Positions 53,946 to 62,825 of a DNA stretch of 64,000 nucleotides are shown here, piece after piece (the first letter of the stretch is position 1; the number at the start of each line of letters is the position of its first letter). This DNA comes from DATMBF01 sp035559595 (GTDB taxonomy: Bacteria > Bacteroidota > Ignavibacteria > UBA10030), in contig DATMBF010000048.1 in the NCBI GenBank assembly GCA_035559595.1, positions 170,967 to 234,966 of the forward strand, written 5' to 3'. Below the pieces are notes generated by a model. It had not been told where the DNA came from. It worked only from the letters and a program-made list of their open reading frames with translations, and did no database searches. Made by a program: the position numbers and the translations under genes.

Positions 53946-55114
53946 GTCAATTCCTGAAGTTCTTTCTCCAAAATCTTATACACTTCGATTAAGGCTAAAT
54001 TTTTCTCAAGTGCAATCCGTTTGCATTCCTCGAACTCGGTTGCCAGAATTACCTTTCCATCTCGCACTATCTCCTTGACCGACACTTCTCCAAGGGATGT
54101 CTTCACCCGTCGCTGGTTCCGCGGCAATTTCTTTCGCTCCACCGGCTGAATGCGAATCCCAAGTGTAGTTGTCTCACGAAAGAGCAATGCAGACAGAGCA
54201 TCGAGTTTCGACCGTTCGGCAAGGACGGATAGCAGAATTCCCGGCCGGCCCTTTTTCATGATAATCGGAATCATATATGCATCATGTGCTCCGGCTGCGA
54301 GCAATTGTTCGATGATGTAAGGATAAAGCTCCGGATTCATGTTGTCGATGTTTGTTTCCAACGAAACGATATCGTCGGCATGCATCTCGGGCTCCAACTC
54401 TCCCACCAGAACTCGAAGGAGGTTGGGTACCTGATCGAGTTCTTTTGTGCCGGCGCCATAGCCAATTGCCTCGATGCGCAGGCGTTCCAATGAAAGCGTT
54501 CCACGAGAGAGTGCCTTGATGATGGCGGCACCAGTCGGTGTTGTCAGCTCAAAAGGAATGTCTGTGAGCACTGTCGGATAATGTTTCAAGATCTCAATCG
54601 TTGCCGGAGTGGGAACGGGCATCGTGCCGTGCTGGGTGTTCACGAATCCGCCGCTACCGAGTCGCACAGGTGAGGAGTAGACTTCCTGAATGCCAAGGAA
54701 CTCAATGCAGATCGATGTCCCGACAATATCAACGAGAGAATCGATCGCACCTACCTCGTGGAAGTGAATCTTCTCGAGCGTGGAGCGGTGCACGGCTGCT
54801 TCGGCGACGGCGACCTCGTAGAAAATCTTCTTTGCTCGCTCCTTCACGGTTTGCGACAGACTGCTTCCTTCGATGAGCGCGTTAATATCCTTGAGATGAC
54901 GGTGGTATTTCGGTTGTTCGGAGATGATCACGTCGATTTTGGTTGCCACGATACCACTTCGAGTTATGTGTGAAGCTTGAAGCTCGAATCCGCCGAGATT
55001 GAGCTTCTTGAGTTCTGCATCAAGCGCGTCGAAGGGGACGCCGGCGCTGACAAAGGCGCCAAGTGTCATGTCTCCGCTCATTCCGGCAATGGTGTCGAAG
55101 TATGCGATCTTCAT
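53936..55114 (-). CDS. larC: Nickel-pincer cofactor biosynthesis protein LarC
   Basis: A 392-residue protein inserting nickel into the pyridinium pincer cofactor of lactate racemase-like enzymes. MKIAYFDTIAGMSGDMTLGA, then KIHFHEVGAIDSLVDIVG, then TPTGAAIIKAL and DNMNPELYPYIIEQLLAAGA are LarC signatures. It is one continuous frame rather than split by a frameshift as in some lactobacilli. larA, larB and larE are not in the window. The last four codons lie in the right repeat array. It overlaps waaA by four bases. Confidence 0.93.
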   Translation of the reverse strand: MKIAYFDTIAGMSGDMTLGAFVSAGVPFDALDAELKKLNLGGFELQASHITRSGIVATKIDVIISEQPKYHRHLKDINALIEGSSLSQTVKERAKKIFYEVAVAEAAVHRSTLEKIHFHEVGAIDSLVDIVGTSICIEFLGIQEVYSSPVRLGSGGFVNTQHGTMPVPTPATIEILKHYPTVLTDIPFELTTPTGAAIIKALSRGTLSLERLRIEAIGYGAGTKELDQVPNLLRVLVGELEPEMHADDIVSLETNIDNMNPELYPYIIEQLLAAGAHDAYMIPIIMKKGRPGILLSVLAERSKLDALSALLFRETTTLGIRIQPVERKKLPRNQRRVKTSLGEVSVKEIVRDGKVILATEFEECKRIALEKNLALIEVYKILEKELQELTIE

Positions 55115-56400
55115 TTCGATCGGTTTAGTAATGGTTCAAGATGCCTCAGAAACCTTTCTGTGGCGCCAATGTTCTCCTTCACAAGCTCAAAGGATCTGGC
55201 TCCAGCCTCCTGCCGCAACTGTTTGTTATTCATCAGTCGGCGGAGGATGGAGTAGCACGTGTCTGCATTCGTTACAACAAACCCTCCGCCTCGCCGAACG
55301 AGAGCAACCGCTTCCTGCGAGTTTTCATGCCTAGGGCCAAACAAAACGGGGAGCCCGTACACTGCCGGTTCGAGAACGTTGTGAACTCCCTGTCGAAAAC
55401 TTCCGCCGACATATGTGACGGTCGCATAGCGGTAGAGCGGAACGAGAATCCCAATGCTATCGACAAGAATGATGTTCTCGTTTGAGTAATCGTTGAGATC
55501 GGAGAAGCGGATGATTCGGAGATGCTTTGTGGCCGATGCCTCAAGGCGGTCCAGCGTTTCGAGAGTCGGTTCATGAGGAACGAGAATCATCAACGCTAAA
55601 GAATCTTCTTTTGCGAGCCATTGAAAGGCGGGTAAAATCACCTCTTCATCCTCTGTCCAGCTACTCCCAACCACAAAAACCTTTTTTCTCTTGAGAATGC
55701 TGTCGGGAATGAGATGCTTGCTTTTCGCTTCAATACTTCGCTGCCAAACCTGGTCATATCGCGTGTCACCGACCACTTCAATATGGGGGTGGGTGAGAGA
55801 GAATCGTTGAAAAGATGCAGCATCGGATTCCGAGACCGTCAGGATCGATGTCAGATGATTGTAGAGATACCGATGGAAATTATGGATGAATGGCCAATGC
55901 CTGCCAGAGGAGCTCCGAAGGGTAGCGTTGGCAATGAAGGTCGGAACGCCCCGCCGGGCTAATTCCCAGACATGGTTGGGCCAGATGTCGTACCGAACCA
56001 TCACGGCTACTGTCGGACGGGTCAAATCGAGAAACATTCGAGCATTTCTTGCCGAATCGAATGGAATATATGTGATCATCGACGCGAGTTTATAATTTCG
56101 TGAATGCTCGTACCCGGATGGTGAAAAGAATGTCACGATGACGTCGAGACTTCGAAATCTCTTGCGCAACGCGGCAATGATCGGTTTGGCTTGCTCGAAT
56201 TCACCCAGTGAAGAAGAATGGAACCAGACACGATGAGGTGCCCTGAGTTCCTTCACCTGCGCCTTAATCTGTTTCAAAAGGTTGCGACGTCCTCGAATTG
56301 CCCGCCTGATTTTCGGACTGAAAAGACCGCCGAAATGGAAGAGAATCCAGAAAATCGGAACAGTCAGGTAATTGTAAATGAAATACCAGAACCGTTCCAT
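55111..56400 (-). CDS. waaA: 3-deoxy-D-manno-octulosonic acid transferase (KDO transferase)
   Basis: A 429-residue GT30 glycosyltransferase adding KDO to lipid IVA. An N-terminal membrane anchor (about 3-24) is followed by VWFHSSSLGEFEQAKPII (acceptor-side motif), IPFDSARNARMFLDLTRP, and the C-terminal donor-binding TYVGGSFRQGVHNVLEPA and GLPVLFGPRHENSQEA. It shows the organism makes KDO-containing lipopolysaccharide. It begins two bases after the MOSC gene stop. Confidence 0.94.
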   Translation of the reverse strand: MERFWYFIYNYLTVPIFWILFHFGGLFSPKIRRAIRGRRNLLKQIKAQVKELRAPHRVWFHSSSLGEFEQAKPIIAALRKRFRSLDVIVTFFSPSGYEHSRNYKLASMITYIPFDSARNARMFLDLTRPTVAVMVRYDIWPNHVWELARRGVPTFIANATLRSSSGRHWPFIHNFHRYLYNHLTSILTVSESDAASFQRFSLTHPHIEVVGDTRYDQVWQRSIEAKSKHLIPDSILKRKKVFVVGSSWTEDEEVILPAFQWLAKEDSLALMILVPHEPTLETLDRLEASATKHLRIIRFSDLNDYSNENIILVDSIGILVPLYRYATVTYVGGSFRQGVHNVLEPAVYGLPVLFGPRHENSQEAVALVRRGGGFVVTNADTCYSILRRLMNNKQLRQEAGARSFELVKENIGATERFLRHLEPLLNRSK

Positions 56401-56402
56401 TG

Positions 56403-56888
56403 TCAGCGGGCCGGACCTTCCAAAACAAGAGGATCTCCCACAGAAATCGTTCCACCCTCAACTATCCTCGCAAGCATTCCACGCTGACCCCGGAGAGCCT
56501 CTTTCAAGCCCGGTCGAATTTCCTCCATCCGGTCGCAGGGAGCACAGGGTTTTGTGATTTCCATGAGAACGCTTCCAATGCGCAGGCGTTGTTTGTGTTG
56601 GAGGCTGTCCAAAGATATTCCCCGCGTTGCAATGTTCTCTTTTAAGATCCCCGGCCCGAGGTCAAATCGTTCGAGCGTTTCCATAGCTACCAGGAGGACC
56701 TGTCGGCTCGATTCGCCAATGGCATGAATGTCTCCTTCCAGCCCTTTTCCAACGATAGCCTTGACCGCTGATAAGCCGAGGGATGGTTTTCGATGACCTG
56801 GGCAGATATGCAGGGCAGCGACCGAAGGCTGAGACTGAGAATTGGCGGCCGAGGAAGAATGTTGCAAGGTGTGCGAGGGAGCGCTCAA
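56403..56888 (-). CDS. MOSC-domain protein
   Basis: About 161 residues; the start appears to be TTG and is uncertain, as the first 20 residues are low-complexity (Ser, Gln). The MOSC domain is clear: VGKGLEGDIHA, then ETLERFDLGPGILKENIATRG, then KPCAPCDRM with the conserved cysteine and LRGQRGMLARIVEGG. MOSC proteins carry sulphur for molybdenum-cofactor enzymes or act as small-molecule reductases. No other molybdenum gene is nearby. It leads the minus-strand run to priA. Confidence 0.87.
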   Translation of the reverse strand: MSAPSHTLQHSSSAANSQSQPSVAALHICPGHRKPSLGLSAVKAIVGKGLEGDIHAIGESSRQVLLVAMETLERFDLGPGILKENIATRGISLDSLQHKQRLRIGSVLMEITKPCAPCDRMEEIRPGLKEALRGQRGMLARIVEGGTISVGDPLVLEGPAR

Positions 56889-57021
56889 GGGGGAATCCGC
56901 TTCGAAAACGACGCTATGGTAGATAAAAAATGAGCGAAAAGCAAGAAATGCAACTGATTGCTGTTTTGGACGAGGCTGTGATGTCCGCCACCATGTAGGA
57001 CTGGATGATCAATCGGATTTC

Positions 57022-57050
57022 TTGACTAAGTAAGCGAATCTTGTTATTAT
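57022..57050 (+). promoter_or_regulatory. Strong sigma-70 promoter of the cNMP-GAF kinase
   Basis: TTGACT and TATTAT are 17 bases apart. The predicted start near 57057 leaves a leader of only about 8-9 bases before the ATG at 57066, so the message would be nearly leaderless. Confidence 0.7.
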
Positions 57051-57065
57051 GCAAAGTCTCTCACA

Positions 57066-58727
57066 ATGCCGTCAAGCAGAAAAAAAACCTCCCAGAACGG
57101 TGAAGACAAAGAACTTCAGGTCCTTCGATCCTGCGTCATCTTCAAGGGCTTGAGTCCTCCCGTCCTGAAGCAAATCTCCAAAACACTGAAGCGGGAATCC
57201 CACCGATCCGGTTCAGTCCTCCTCGATCTTGAAGCTACACCCGACAAAGTCTTTATCATCAAAGATGGTCGCGTCAAAATCTCTCGGCCGACCAGCTACG
57301 GTGAAGAGGCCGTGCTGAATATCCTTGAGAAGGGGTCATTGCTCGGTGAGCTGGGTGTGCTGGATGGGAGGAAACGTTCGGCCATCGCAACCTGTATTGA
57401 GGATACGACAGTCTACGTCATCCCAAAGAAACAATTTGAGAAACTTCTTGCCGATCATGCTTCCGTTTCTCAAAACTTATTGTGGGAGCTTTGCAATCGG
57501 ATTCGCAACGCCAATGATAATGTGATCAAACGGCTGGAGGAACAGCACACTACCGTTCAGGTCCGCTTTGGTAAGCTGCAACGGCTGATCGAGGCAAGCA
57601 AGATTATCAATTCGACCCTCGATCTGGATAAGCTGCTTGGGCTTATTCTCGATTCCGCCATCAAAAGCATCGAAGCGGATCGCGGGACGCTTTATCTTGT
57701 GGATGACATCAAGAAAGAGCTCTGGTCGAAGGTCCTTCAAGGCGACAATATGGTTGAGATTCGGTTGCCTGTTGGAAAAGGACTCTCCGGTCACGTGGCA
57801 GCGACGGGCGAAATCATCAATATTCCCGATGCTTACAGCGACCCGAGGTTCAACCCCGAAATCGACAAGAAAACAGGGTACAAGACGAGAAACATGCTCT
57901 GCATGCCGATGAAGAACAAGGATGGAAAGATCATCGGCGTATTTCAGCTTCTTAACAAGAAACATGGCGTGTTCGATGAGGGAGACGTTCAGTTCATTGA
58001 CGCGCTTTCAGCGCATGCCTCGGTGGCAATTGAAAATGCCCGATTAGCGCAGGAGATGGTCTCCAGCGAGCGGATGTCCGCTGTCGGTCGAATGGCGGCG
58101 ACAATCATCCACGATATCAAGAACCCCATGGGCACGCTGCGCGTTTACGCTCAGGTGATGAAGAAGAAGTCCGGCAACGAAGAAGCCGCCAAGCTTGCGG
58201 ATGAGATGATCCATCAGGTTGATCGGTTCGTCAATATGGCGCAGGAGATTCTGGACTTCAGCAAAGGTGTAAGCTCGCTCAATATTCAGGAATACGACTT
58301 CAACGAAGTGATGGAGAGTGTGCTGAACTTCATTGAGAAGGACCTGACCAAGAACAATGTTGTGTTGGCTCGAAAGAATGAGTTTCAAGGAAGGGTCAAG
58401 CTCGATCAGGACAAGATGGTACGCGTTTTCTACAATATTGCAAGCAACGCTCGCGACGCCATGCCGCAAGGGGGAACGCTCACTGTTGCCACGTCGAAAA
58501 CAGCTGACGGCTTCGTGAAAATCGAGTTCACCGATACGGGAACCGGCATGCCGGAAGAGGTGAAGAAGCGAATCTTCGAGCCGTTTATGACGTACGGAAA
58601 GAAACATGGAACCGGTCTCGGCATGGCCATTGTCAAGAAGGTGATCGACGACCACAAAGGGAAGATCGAAATCGAGAGCGAACTTGGTAAAGGCACCACC
58701 ATCCGCATTCACCTCCCCGCGTTGTAA
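57066..58727 (+). CDS. Histidine kinase with cNMP-binding and GAF domains
   Basis: A 553-residue soluble kinase. Residues about 18-145 are a Crp-type cyclic-nucleotide-binding domain (FKGLSPPVLKQI, then VFIIKDGRVKIS, then GSLLGELGVLDGRKRSA); about 165-335 a GAF domain (ADRGTLYLVDD, then GKGLSGHVAATGEIINIPDA); then the phosphoacceptor region with IIHDIKNPMGTL (His349) and an HATPase domain with NIASNARDAMPQGG, DTGTGMP, IFEPFMTYGKKHGTGLGMA. There are no membrane helices, so it senses cytoplasmic signals. No response regulator is adjacent. Confidence 0.93.
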   Translation: MPSSRKKTSQNGEDKELQVLRSCVIFKGLSPPVLKQISKTLKRESHRSGSVLLDLEATPDKVFIIKDGRVKISRPTSYGEEAVLNILEKGSLLGELGVLDGRKRSAIATCIEDTTVYVIPKKQFEKLLADHASVSQNLLWELCNRIRNANDNVIKRLEEQHTTVQVRFGKLQRLIEASKIINSTLDLDKLLGLILDSAIKSIEADRGTLYLVDDIKKELWSKVLQGDNMVEIRLPVGKGLSGHVAATGEIINIPDAYSDPRFNPEIDKKTGYKTRNMLCMPMKNKDGKIIGVFQLLNKKHGVFDEGDVQFIDALSAHASVAIENARLAQEMVSSERMSAVGRMAATIIHDIKNPMGTLRVYAQVMKKKSGNEEAAKLADEMIHQVDRFVNMAQEILDFSKGVSSLNIQEYDFNEVMESVLNFIEKDLTKNNVVLARKNEFQGRVKLDQDKMVRVFYNIASNARDAMPQGGTLTVATSKTADGFVKIEFTDTGTGMPEEVKKRIFEPFMTYGKKHGTGLGMAIVKKVIDDHKGKIEIESELGKGTTIRIHLPAL

Positions 58728-58797
58728 CTCTCCGCTGCATCCGACCTTGGTGTTTCCCCATCGTCTGTGCTTCAACCATTAATGGAGGAATCCGTCC

Positions 58798-59187
58798 ATG
58801 AACAAGCAATCTCCGAATGAACTCCGTCGTCGTCTTGCCAGATGGCGCGAGTTCTTTTTCGCCCAGAAGTACCGATTCGATCTCGGGCAGTCATTTCTCG
58901 TCATTGTCAATTTCACCCTTCTTATCATCACAGCGAGTGACAAGCTTCAGACGTTTTTCGGAATTCCGAGACTGCGTTCATTGCTCATTCTTATTGTTCC
59001 TCTCGGCTTCATTGGAGTGTGGCTGTTCGGCTACTTTATGGATAAGGTTGTGAGAGCCCCACAAATGGCGGAACGTCAATCCATCAAGCGCAGCGAGGTC
59101 TGGATGCACCACAACAATCAAATGGATCGGATTGAGAGGGAACTTCAGGAAATTCGAAAACTCCTCAACCGGGGACGAAAGAAATAA
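58798..59187 (+). CDS. Small membrane protein, 129 aa
   Basis: A GGAGGA ribosome-binding site precedes the ATG. Two hydrophobic helices (about 31-48 and 57-78: LVIVNFTLLIITASD, then LRSLLILIVPLGFIGVWLFG) are followed by a charged cytoplasmic helix (NNQMDRIERELQEIRKLLN) and a basic tail. I do not recognise it. A terminator follows. Confidence 0.75.
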   Translation: MNKQSPNELRRRLARWREFFFAQKYRFDLGQSFLVIVNFTLLIITASDKLQTFFGIPRLRSLLILIVPLGFIGVWLFGYFMDKVVRAPQMAERQSIKRSEVWMHHNNQMDRIERELQEIRKLLNRGRKK

Positions 59188-59198
59188 AGAGAAAAAGA

Positions 59199-59232
59199 AA
59201 ACCCCCTTCCCCGGTCGGGGAAAAGGGGGTTT
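59199..59232. terminator. Bidirectional terminator
   Basis: AAACCCCCTTCCCC pairs with GGGGAAAAGGGGGTTT (small bulge) around a four-base loop, between convergent genes ending at 59187 and 59249. Confidence 0.85.
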
Positions 59233-59248
59233 GAGAAGATGGGGCTGA

Positions 59249-60004
59249 TTAGCGGATCAACCCGAGCGGCACACCAATAGCGACCCAAATGATCCATAGA
59301 CCAAGGGTCAAGCCAATGGATGCACCGGTCGGTTTACCGTTGAGTTTGCTCACACCGACACCGACAACGCTTGCCTGCCAGATGGAGAAGAGATTCACTG
59401 CCGAGAGAAACCGGTAGCTCGTCTCCATGGGATTGTAATCGGAGAGGACCGTTAGGGCAGCGCTTGGTGTGGCAAACAGGGTTCCAAATCCGTAAATCAT
59501 GAGCATCGTGACAAGATAGCCCAACACACCGACCCACGAGGCAATTCCGTAGAGTTCAACGTACTTCATGTACGGAGCCGTTGACTTCCACAAGAGTTTT
59601 CCGGAAAGCCAGAGAAAGAGAGCACCACCGAAGAAATATGCTGCCGTGAAGAAGATGGCCGGTAACGATCCAAACAGCATGAAGATTCCCAAACCGGTTC
59701 CTTCCATCCGGTCGCGGAATTCGTCTGCTTGAGCCTGAGTCATTCTTCCCTCCTTCACCGCTTCACTCAACCCCTGTGTTTGCAAGTCAAAAATCTGAGT
59801 TTTCAGCGTGTCGTTCACAAAGAGGAGGTAGGTGAAGAGAAGAGACAGAACGATAAAGACAAGGAACGGAACAAGCCAGAGCATCGCACGATTTGGTGAC
59901 GTGTTGATGTCCGCAAAGGCCTCCGAGGGATCGGCGAAGACATTCATCAACCGATCGGTGAAGGAGATCGAGTCTGTCGATCCGACAGGTTCTTGCATTG
60001 TCAT
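59249..60004 (-). CDS. YIP1-family membrane protein
   Basis: 251 residues from the ATG at 60004, which has an AGGAGG ribosome-binding site. It begins with a cytoplasmic segment (FTDRLMNVFADPSEAFADI, typical of Yip1 proteins) and has about five membrane helices, with a soluble loop (about 80-115). Yip1-domain proteins in bacteria are poorly understood. The terminator at 59199 ends it. Confidence 0.85.
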   Translation of the reverse strand: MTMQEPVGSTDSISFTDRLMNVFADPSEAFADINTSPNRAMLWLVPFLVFIVLSLLFTYLLFVNDTLKTQIFDLQTQGLSEAVKEGRMTQAQADEFRDRMEGTGLGIFMLFGSLPAIFFTAAYFFGGALFLWLSGKLLWKSTAPYMKYVELYGIASWVGVLGYLVTMLMIYGFGTLFATPSAALTVLSDYNPMETSYRFLSAVNLFSIWQASVVGVGVSKLNGKPTGASIGLTLGLWIIWVAIGVPLGLIR

Positions 60005-60100
60005 AAAGCCTCCTGGATGTTTATTGTTACTCCGTGGGAGAAGCAAAAAAGAGGTTCGTCAAAGGTACGAAGAGCATTTCTCATTGGAAAGAGCGATTGG

Positions 60101-60129
60101 TTGACATTCGCGCGTTAAATGGATATATT
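60101..60129 (+). promoter_or_regulatory. Strong sigma-70 promoter of the coiled-coil gene
   Basis: A perfect TTGACA and TATATT are 17 bases apart. The predicted start near 60136 leaves a leader of about 95 bases before the ATG at 60232 and rules out an upstream in-frame start at 60034. Confidence 0.8.
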
Positions 60130-60231
60130 CGATTTGCTCTGGAGGTTTCAAATCCCTTCGAAAAACCGAAGAATTGCGGGAGGAAAGCCCCACCGTGGGG
60201 CGCACTGCTTGTCCAGCCGAAGTCGTTTCCT

Positions 60232-61038
60232 ATGTCGGAACTTGACGAACAAAAAAGAAAAGTAGAAGAACTCAAAAAAAAGATTCTCGAGCAAAAGAAG
60301 AAAGGGGCTGCCCCAGCCGCCACTGCCCCTGAGCCTCCTGCACCAGCCTCAGAACCGTCTCCTATCGATCCCACCAAAGAGGCGGAAATCAAGAAGAAGG
60401 TGGAAGAGGCCAGGCGAAAGGCCGCGGAAGAAACAAAGCGTAGGGCTGATGAAGAGGCTCGACGTAAGGCCGAAGAGGAAGCCATCCGCAAAGCTGAAGA
60501 AGAAGCCAAAAAGAAAGCTGAGGAAGCGGCGCGGATAAAAGAGGAGGAAGAGAAGCGCAAGGCTATGGAAGAGGCCAAGCGTCAAGCCGACCTTGCTGCA
60601 AAGAAGAAGGCCGAAGAAGAGGCAAGACGAAAGAAAGAAGAGGAAGAGCGGCGCCGTCAGGAGGAGGAAAGAAAGAGGCAAGAGGAGGCGACAAAAAAGA
60701 GCGCCGAGGCAGCCGCCAACCCTGTGGCTATTCAGGCGTATGTTCAGGCGTTGAAGCAGGCCTGGTCGGACGGCGTCGTGAGCAAGGATGAGGAAATTCT
60801 CCTGCAAACGTTGAGAACGTCGCTCGGCATCTCCCAACAAGAGCATGAAAGCCTCCAGTTGGAGATTCAGCTTGAGATCTACCTTGAGGCCTTAGTCGAA
60901 GTGTGGCGAGATGGAGCAATCACGCCGGATGATTACGAGCGGCTGGAGACGTTACGTGAGAAGTTCAGTATTTCAGCTGACGAGCACCTGAGACTCGAGA
61001 AGCAGGTGCGGTCAGATATTCTCAAGCAACGGGCTTAG
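60232..61038 (+). CDS. Coiled-coil protein with duplicated C-terminal helical motif
   Basis: 268 residues from the ATG at 60232. After a short coiled coil and a Pro/Ala linker, residues about 50-165 are almost entirely Ala, Glu, Lys and Arg in a continuous helix (TolA-like composition, KAEEEAKKK repeats). The last about 95 residues contain two copies of a motif: YVQALKQAWSDGVVSKDEEI, and YLEALVEVWRDGAITPDDYE, each followed by L-x-x-LR-x-x-x-x-I-S-x-x-EH. The duplicated acidic motif looks like TerB or calcium-binding helical domains. The function is unknown; it is the only plus-strand gene between the YIP1 and htpX genes. Its 3' end overlaps that of htpX. Confidence 0.8.
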   Translation: MSELDEQKRKVEELKKKILEQKKKGAAPAATAPEPPAPASEPSPIDPTKEAEIKKKVEEARRKAAEETKRRADEEARRKAEEEAIRKAEEEAKKKAEEAARIKEEEEKRKAMEEAKRQADLAAKKKAEEEARRKKEEEERRRQEEERKRQEEATKKSAEAAANPVAIQAYVQALKQAWSDGVVSKDEEILLQTLRTSLGISQQEHESLQLEIQLEIYLEALVEVWRDGAITPDDYERLETLREKFSISADEHLRLEKQVRSDILKQRA

Positions 61039-61993
61039 GAGAGCGGTACGCCATCGCGTGAAGGGCGATGATGCGCTTTTCTACCGGCGGATGGGTTCCG
61101 AAAAGCTCCGCAAACCAGCCTTCCTTTGAATTCAGTTTCCTCCCAAGCGGATCCACAATGCAAAGGTGAGCAGCACCCCGCTTTATCGAAGCGGTCGGCG
61201 CATTTGCGTGCTCGATTTTCTTAAGCGCGCTGGCCAGGGCCAGCGGGTTCCTCGTCAGCTCAGCTGCCGATGCATCAGCAAGAAATTCCCTCTGGCGGGA
61301 GACAGCCGCAGCAAGCAATCGCGTGATGATCGGGGCTAAGATAACTCCCACCAGCCAGATCACCAGAAAGACAACACCAAGTTGTCCCATCCCCTTCAAG
61401 CTCCTGTTTCTGTTCCTTCCTCGGAAGCGCAGCATTCGCGAGGAGCGGTCGGTCAAGAGAAGAATCGCTCCGGCAAGCGCAGCAACAACGGTCATCAATC
61501 GAATATCGTAGTTTCTGATGTGACCCATCTCGTGAGCTACAACGGCCTGGAGCTCTTCCCTGTTGAGGGAGTTCAACAAACCTTGTGTCACAGCGATAAC
61601 GCTCTTTTTCGGGCTGGCGCCAGTGGCCAGAGCATTCGGGTCATCATCAGGAATGATCCGGACCTCGGGCTTCGGTAACCCCGAAGCGATTGCCATTTCT
61701 TCTATAATATTGTTCAGTTGACGATGATCGGGATTTGCAGGATCGGGAGGGATTGCTCCGAGGGAGGAGAGAACCGCAGAGGCACCCCCGTGCAGGCTCC
61801 AAACCGACGAAGCAGTTCCAACGACAAGGGCTACGATAGTTCCGAACGGAAGAAATAGTCCTTCCCGGATTCCTCCCAACGAGAAATCGAATCCCAGGCC
61901 TATGAAACAGAGAAAGAGAACGAAGACAACCATTACGACAATGGTGAGGCGTTTGTTGTAGGCCTGCTGCTCGTAGAGGTTCCTCCCCAGCAT
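61022..61993 (-). CDS. htpX: M48-family zinc metalloprotease (HtpX-like)
   Basis: About 323 residues from the ATG at 61993, overlapping the lemA stop (TGATG). Four membrane helices surround a catalytic domain with VVAHEMGHIRN (zinc-binding His, catalytic Glu) and QREFLADASAAEL supplying the third ligand, then RKLNSKEGWFAELFGTHPPVEKRI. It is a membrane-quality-control endopeptidase. The tail of the gene overlaps the coiled-coil gene end by 17 bases. Confidence 0.94.
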   Translation of the reverse strand: MLGRNLYEQQAYNKRLTIVVMVVFVLFLCFIGLGFDFSLGGIREGLFLPFGTIVALVVGTASSVWSLHGGASAVLSSLGAIPPDPANPDHRQLNNIIEEMAIASGLPKPEVRIIPDDDPNALATGASPKKSVIAVTQGLLNSLNREELQAVVAHEMGHIRNYDIRLMTVVAALAGAILLLTDRSSRMLRFRGRNRNRSLKGMGQLGVVFLVIWLVGVILAPIITRLLAAAVSRQREFLADASAAELTRNPLALASALKKIEHANAPTASIKRGAAHLCIVDPLGRKLNSKEGWFAELFGTHPPVEKRIIALHAMAYRSPKPVA

Positions 61994-62565
61994 CACTGGC
62001 CACTTTTTGAGAGTGAGAGATTGACCGTTGGAACTTCGCGTTCAGTCGCGACGGTGATTTGAAAGAGTTCCGCCGTTTCGAAGCGAAAGATCGAGGCAAT
62101 CATGTTTCCGGGGAATGTCTGTTGGGCAGTAGTGAATTTCGTCGCCAGGTCGTTGTAGAACTGCCTGGCGAAGGAAATCTTATTCTCGGTGCTTGTCAGT
62201 TCCTCCTGTAACATCTTCACATTCTCATTGGAACGCAGCGTTGGATAATTCTCCACAAGGGCGAAGAGCTTCGAGAGAGCTCCGGTCAGCATATTCTCTT
62301 TTGCGGCAGCATCAGCAATGCTGGTGGCGTTTGCCGCAGCATTTCTCGCCTGGATAACGCGCTCGAGTGTTTCCTGTTCGAATTCCATCTGTCCCCGCAC
62401 AGTGTTCACAAGGTTGGGAATCAGGTCATGGCGCCGTTTGAGTTGCACATCGATCTGTTTCCAGGCGTTGGTTGTGTTGTTTCTAAGGGCGATAAGGCTA
62501 TTGTATTTGAGGATAACCCAGAGGAACATGAGGGCTACCGCGCCGGCGAAGAGGTAGAAGATCAT
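61993..62565 (-). CDS. LemA-family membrane protein
   Basis: 190 residues. One N-terminal membrane helix (about 2-20) with a short outside tail, then a helical bundle with NNTTNAWKQIDVQLKRRHDL, LIPNLVNTVRG and ENKISFARQFYNDLATKF, the LemA signature. LemA proteins commonly form an operon with HtpX, as here. The start codon and a plausible promoter face right, toward the rRNA promoter region. Confidence 0.94.
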   Translation of the reverse strand: MIFYLFAGAVALMFLWVILKYNSLIALRNNTTNAWKQIDVQLKRRHDLIPNLVNTVRGQMEFEQETLERVIQARNAAANATSIADAAAKENMLTGALSKLFALVENYPTLRSNENVKMLQEELTSTENKISFARQFYNDLATKFTTAQQTFPGNMIASIFRFETAELFQITVATEREVPTVNLSLSKSGQ

Positions 62566-62735
62566 GATTAGACTCCCTGAAATGTTTGAAGAAGTTAAGG
62601 GATGGTCGTGGGAAAATCAATTTAGGGATGATTGCGCATTTTGGCATTGCCGGGATGGCAAAAAATGGCTATATTGTGAGAGATTTGATGGGGGTGAGCG
62701 GTGGGTCATTTCTATAGGGATTTCCCAAATAGTTG

Positions 62736-62764
62736 TTGACTTTTGAGTGTGTTCGTAGTATATT
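62736..62764 (+). promoter_or_regulatory. Strong rRNA promoter
   Basis: TTGACT and TATATT are separated by 17 bases, about 240 bases before the 16S gene. An A/T-rich stretch precedes it. Confidence 0.8.
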
Positions 62765-62767
62765 AGA

Positions 62768-62797
62768 AGCCCCATAAGACATGGGGTAGGCTTTTTT
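62768..62797 (+). terminator. Terminator-like hairpin in rRNA leader (first)
   Basis: CCCCAT and ATGGGG pair, extended by outer AGC/GCT bases, followed by six T (62792-62797). It lies just after the promoter. Confidence 0.55.
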
Positions 62798-62825
62798 AGT
62801 CTTACTTCTTTTCGAGTTTTCTAAC

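Noticed and set aside
60034..60231. Upstream in-frame extension of the coiled-coil protein
   Set aside because: A near-perfect promoter lies inside this stretch, so it is leader rather than coding.
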